Below, one piece after another: positions 14,979-17,688 of a DNA stretch of 17,688 nt. How positions within the stretch are numbered: the first letter of the stretch is position 1; each line of letters opens with the position of its first letter. The position numbers and the translations under genes are program-made. The notes under the pieces are model-generated. The model ran no database searches. It saw only the letters and a list, made by a program, of their open reading frames with translations, and was not told the origin of the DNA. The stretch spans positions 1-17,688 of the forward strand of contig JBBSEC010000093.1 in NCBI GenBank assembly GCA_038240075.1, written 5' to 3'. The stretch comes from DATBAK01 sp038240075. GTDB taxonomy: Bacteria; Actinomycetota; Acidimicrobiia; IMCC26256; PALSA-610.

Positions 14979-17688
14979 TCAGCTTCGCCAGTGCTCGGCG
15001 AGCGCCGCGACCGGCTGGGTGAGCAGGTCACCGAGATCGAGATCGGCGAGCAGTTCGTCGCGGAAGACCGGTTCGGTCTCGGTGACCTGGTCCTGCAGGG
15101 CCGCATAGCGATCGCGGTACCCGCGCAGCACCTGCCGGGCGACTTCGAACGGCACCCGTTCGCGCAGCACGACGTGCAGGAGCGTCAGCCCCGTGACCTG
15201 GATGCCCTTGACCTCCGGCACCATCACCAGCGTGCGCCCGTCGGAACGGCCACGCGCCACGGTCACCTCGCGCTCACTCACCACGCGGTGCTTCGTGCCT
15301 CTCAGGACCGACGACGCCTCGGTGCGCGACCGGAGCGACGCCGCGATGCCGCCGCGGTCGATCACGTTGATCGTCATGTCGTCGTCGTGACCCTCGTCGC
15401 CTTCGATGCGGTACCGCGTGAAACCCAGCACTGATGTGACTGCGGGATCGAGATCGACGAGGGTGCGCAACGCACGGTACGAGAGGCTGTCGCGCGCGGC
15501 GCCGGCCGCGAGAACGGCCTGCACGAGCGGCACGCGCAGCAGCGTCTCGTCGGAGCGAGAGATGCCGACCGTGACCGTCTTGGCCTGGTGCTTGATCGCG
15601 TCGATCGGACGGGTCAGCTGCTCGATCACCGCGGTGAGCCCGGCGGTGAGATCCTCGACCAACGTGCTCGGAGTGCCGACCTTGCCGAACTCGAGCGGGT
15701 ACGAATCGAGCGGGATGACCCCGGTGCCGTACCGCATGAGTGCGCCCAGCCGCACGGCCGCGCCTGCGTCGAGCGCGCCGTCGTAGACGCCCGCACGCAA
15801 CCCTTCGAAGAAGCGCTCCGCCATCGGCTCGAGACTGTGGTTCAACTCAAGGAGCAGGTCGTCGGTGTCGAGCCGGCGGGCAACGAGCGTCTCGATGAGC
15901 GCGCGCGACTCGCGAAGCGGCCGCGCCGTCGCGTCGATCGCGAGCGCCGCTTCGTATCCGAACAGGTGGCCGGCCATCGCGGCGACGACGAAGGCGATCA
16001 TCGGATGCACGGCAGGAACCGAGATCGTCTCGATCGCCGATCGCAATCGCGTCTCGCCGTCGGTCGCGATCACGATCGCGGCGGCCTTGTGCGCGCGGTA
16101 GATCGCGAGCTCCTTGCCGACGTCGTCGGCGTTGGAGCCGGTGAGCCCGGCCGCGCACACCAAGATGAGCGGCTCGGCCGAGAGGTCGATGTGCTTCTTG
16201 TCCTCGGTCGCGTCACACGCGATCGACTTGTAACAGAGCTCGGAGAGCTTGATGCGCAGCTCCTGCGCGGCAATGCGGTTCACGCCGTTGCCGACGAGCG
16301 CCCACGAGCGGCGGTACGGAGCCTGGCGCTGCGCGACGGCGGCGATCGCGGGCCGGCGGTCGACGACCGCGTTCATCGCGGCGGGAAGCTCGCGCAGCCC
16401 GGCGAGGAGCGCCTGGGTCGAGGGCTCGGCCATCACACCGGGCGCGATCTCTTCCGCGATCCGCGGCGCGAGCAGGCACCCGGCCGCGATCTGCGAATAG
16501 AACGCCTTCGTCGACGCCACACTCATCTCGACGTCGCGACCGTCGGATGTGTAGAGGACACCGTCGCTCTTGTCGACGAGATCGCTCTGCCTCCGGTTCA
16601 CGATCGCAATGACCGCCGCGCCGCGCGCCCGGGCCAGGTCGACCGTGCGGTTCGTATCGGTGGTCGTGCCGCTCTGACTCAACGCGACCACGAGCGTGTC
16701 GCGCATGTCGTCGCGGAGGCCGAAGCCCGACAACTCTGTGGCGAGCACCGCTTCGACCGTGAGCACGTCGTGCGGGAGCAGGCGGCGCAGCAGCATCGCG
16801 AGGCTCTGACCCGCAACCGCCGCGGTTCCCTGGCCGATCACGACGACGCGGCGGATCGACCGCTCGCGCAGGCGCAGCAACAACGCGTCGGGAAGCACCG
16901 ACGGCGCGAGGCGCACGTCGAGCGCGCCTTCGGCGGCGCCGACCAGCTTGCCCCGCAACGTCTTGCGGAACGACTCGGGCGCCTCGGTGATCTCCTTCAA
17001 GAGGTAGTGCGGTGCATCGCCGCGGTCGACGTCGCGCGTCGTGATCTCGGCCCGCACCCATTCGTCGGCCCCGATCGGAAGCCGGGTGCCGTCGTACGAG
17101 CACCGCGTGATCGCCGTGGGGTCGCCGGCCGTGTTGGCGTCGAGCACGACGGTCTGGCCCTGACTCGCAGGGTTCCCGGCCTCCCGCATCGTCTCGCCGT
17201 CGAGCCGGAGGTAGGTGGGCGCGACCTCCACGAGCCCGTACGGCTCGCTCGCCACCACGTAGACGTCGTCGGCACACCCGACGTAGAGCGCCTGCCCGCT
17301 GCCGCGCAGCGCGAGGAACACCGTCTCGGGCGCCGCCGCAACCGCGGCCGCGATGGCGACCGAACCCTCGAACGAGGCCACGGCGGCGCGAAATGCCTCT
17401 GCCGCATCCGTGCCCGACGCGATGCGCCGGGAGACGAGCGCGGGGATCACCTTGGCGTCGGTCGTGATCTCGGCGGCGACGTGCAGCTCCGCGAGCGCAC
17501 GGAGGTCGGCGTGGTTGTCGATGTCGCCGTTGAGCGCCGCGACGACGAACGGCTCGGCATCGCGGTCGACGCCGACGACGACCTCGCTGATCTCGGCGTT
17601 GTCGAGCGGGTGCGCGTTGGGCTCGGAGATGATGCCGACACTCGCCCACCGCGTGTGCCCGAGCACCGTGGTGCGGGCGTTGGGAGAA
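14979..17688 (-). CDS. glmS: GlmS-like glutamine-fructose-6-phosphate amidotransferase, long form (5' end missing)
   Basis: The gene runs off the right edge; 902 residues are visible (numbered from the GTG at 17666 below, with 7 more upstream), and about 60 N-terminal residues with the catalytic Cys1 are missing. GlmS makes glucosamine-6-phosphate for the cell wall. The glutaminase domain shows GHTRWASVG (3-11) and NGDIDNHADLR (46-56). The first SIS domain has SQSGTTTDT (330-338) and SVASTKAF (382-389). The second has Glu476 and His492, spaced 16 residues apart like Glu488 and His504 of the E. coli enzyme. At the position of the E. coli Schiff-base Lys603 (PRNLAKSVTVE) this protein reads ARPLRESRALIE. 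About 300 further residues follow where normal GlmS, about 610 aa in total, ends. They contain IKHQAKTVTVGISR near 691-704. The overall family is clear; a different substrate is possible. Confidence 0.88.
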   Translation of the reverse strand, partial: SPNARTTVLGHTRWASVGIISEPNAHPLDNAEISEVVVGVDRDAEPFVVAALNGDIDNHADLRALAELHVAAEITTDAKVIPALVSRRIASGTDAAEAFRAAVASFEGSVAIAAAVAAAPETVFLALRGSGQALYVGCADDVYVVASEPYGLVEVAPTYLRLDGETMREAGNPASQGQTVVLDANTAGDPTAITRCSYDGTRLPIGADEWVRAEITTRDVDRGDAPHYLLKEITEAPESFRKTLRGKLVGAAEGALDVRLAPSVLPDALLLRLRERSIRRVVVIGQGTAAVAGQSLAMLLRRLLPHDVLTVEAVLATELSGFGLRDDMRDTLVVALSQSGTTTDTNRTVDLARARGAAVIAIVNRRQSDLVDKSDGVLYTSDGRDVEMSVASTKAFYSQIAAGCLLAPRIAEEIAPGVMAEPSTQALLAGLRELPAAMNAVVDRRPAIAAVAQRQAPYRRSWALVGNGVNRIAAQELRIKLSELCYKSIACDATEDKKHIDLSAEPLILVCAAGLTGSNADDVGKELAIYRAHKAAAIVIATDGETRLRSAIETISVPAVHPMIAFVVAAMAGHLFGYEAALAIDATARPLRESRALIETLVARRLDTDDLLLELNHSLEPMAERFFEGLRAGVYDGALDAGAAVRLGALMRYGTGVIPLDSYPLEFGKVGTPSTLVEDLTAGLTAVIEQLTRPIDAIKHQAKTVTVGISRSDETLLRVPLVQAVLAAGAARDSLSYRALRTLVDLDPAVTSVLGFTRYRIEGDEGHDDDMTINVIDRGGIAASLRSRTEASSVLRGTKHRVVSEREVTVARGRSDGRTLVMVPEVKGIQVTGLTLLHVVLRERVPFEVARQVLRGYRDRYAALQDQVTETEPVFRDELLADLDLGDLLTQPVAALAEHWRS

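Overview
This window looks like a conserved housekeeping block from the chromosome of a high-GC Actinomycetota; an Acidimicrobiia-like lineage is my best guess, not a proof. The gene order resembles the mycobacterial neighbourhood glmS - nnr - alr - tsaE - tsaB - rimI - tsaD - groES ... guaB3 - guaA. Other supporting signs are frequent GTG/TTG starts, CIRCE control of groES, a GuaB3-type IMP dehydrogenase paralogue, and a FadD19-like acyl-CoA synthetase. All genes but one lie on the minus strand, so transcription runs from right to left. The window opens inside a duplicated sequence and closes inside glmS, so both edges may be contig ends.

Right to left, 17688-9802 reads as one tightly packed run. 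It holds a 5'-truncated, unusually long GlmS-like protein, the bifunctional NAD(P)HX repair enzyme Nnr, a two-CBS-domain protein, alanine racemase, an alpha/beta hydrolase, and a P1-family (DmpA/NylC-like) self-cleaving hydrolase with an in-frame 4 x 7-residue repeat. Spacings are 2-14 nt or short overlaps. GlmS and Alr both feed peptidoglycan precursor synthesis. From 9761 to 6288 come a family 4 iron-sulfur uracil-DNA glycosylase and the t6A cluster tsaE - tsaB - rimI - tsaD, with overlapping or abutting starts and stops. A tandem array of five GGTNACC sites at 15-bp spacing sits just before tsaD.

From 6141 to 5382 there is a small conserved-type membrane protein and groES. A perfect CIRCE operator and a roughly 100-nt leader with two hairpins precede groES. 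No groEL follows. Instead a hairpin, possibly a bidirectional terminator, separates groES from a convergent acyl-CoA synthetase (3670-5289, plus strand). That gene is divergent from a Nudix CoA pyrophosphatase across only 36 bp. The pyrophosphatase leads into guaB3 and guaA. The last 134 bp carry a 61-bp direct duplication that includes the end of guaA.

No tRNA, rRNA, CRISPR array, transposase, phage or defence genes were seen, and no stretch over 300 bp lacks a gene. The observations most worth following are the GlmS-like enzyme (about 300 extra C-terminal residues, altered position for the Schiff-base lysine), two short tandem repeat arrays, the orphan groES with a structured leader, and the NylC-like hydrolase within the housekeeping run.
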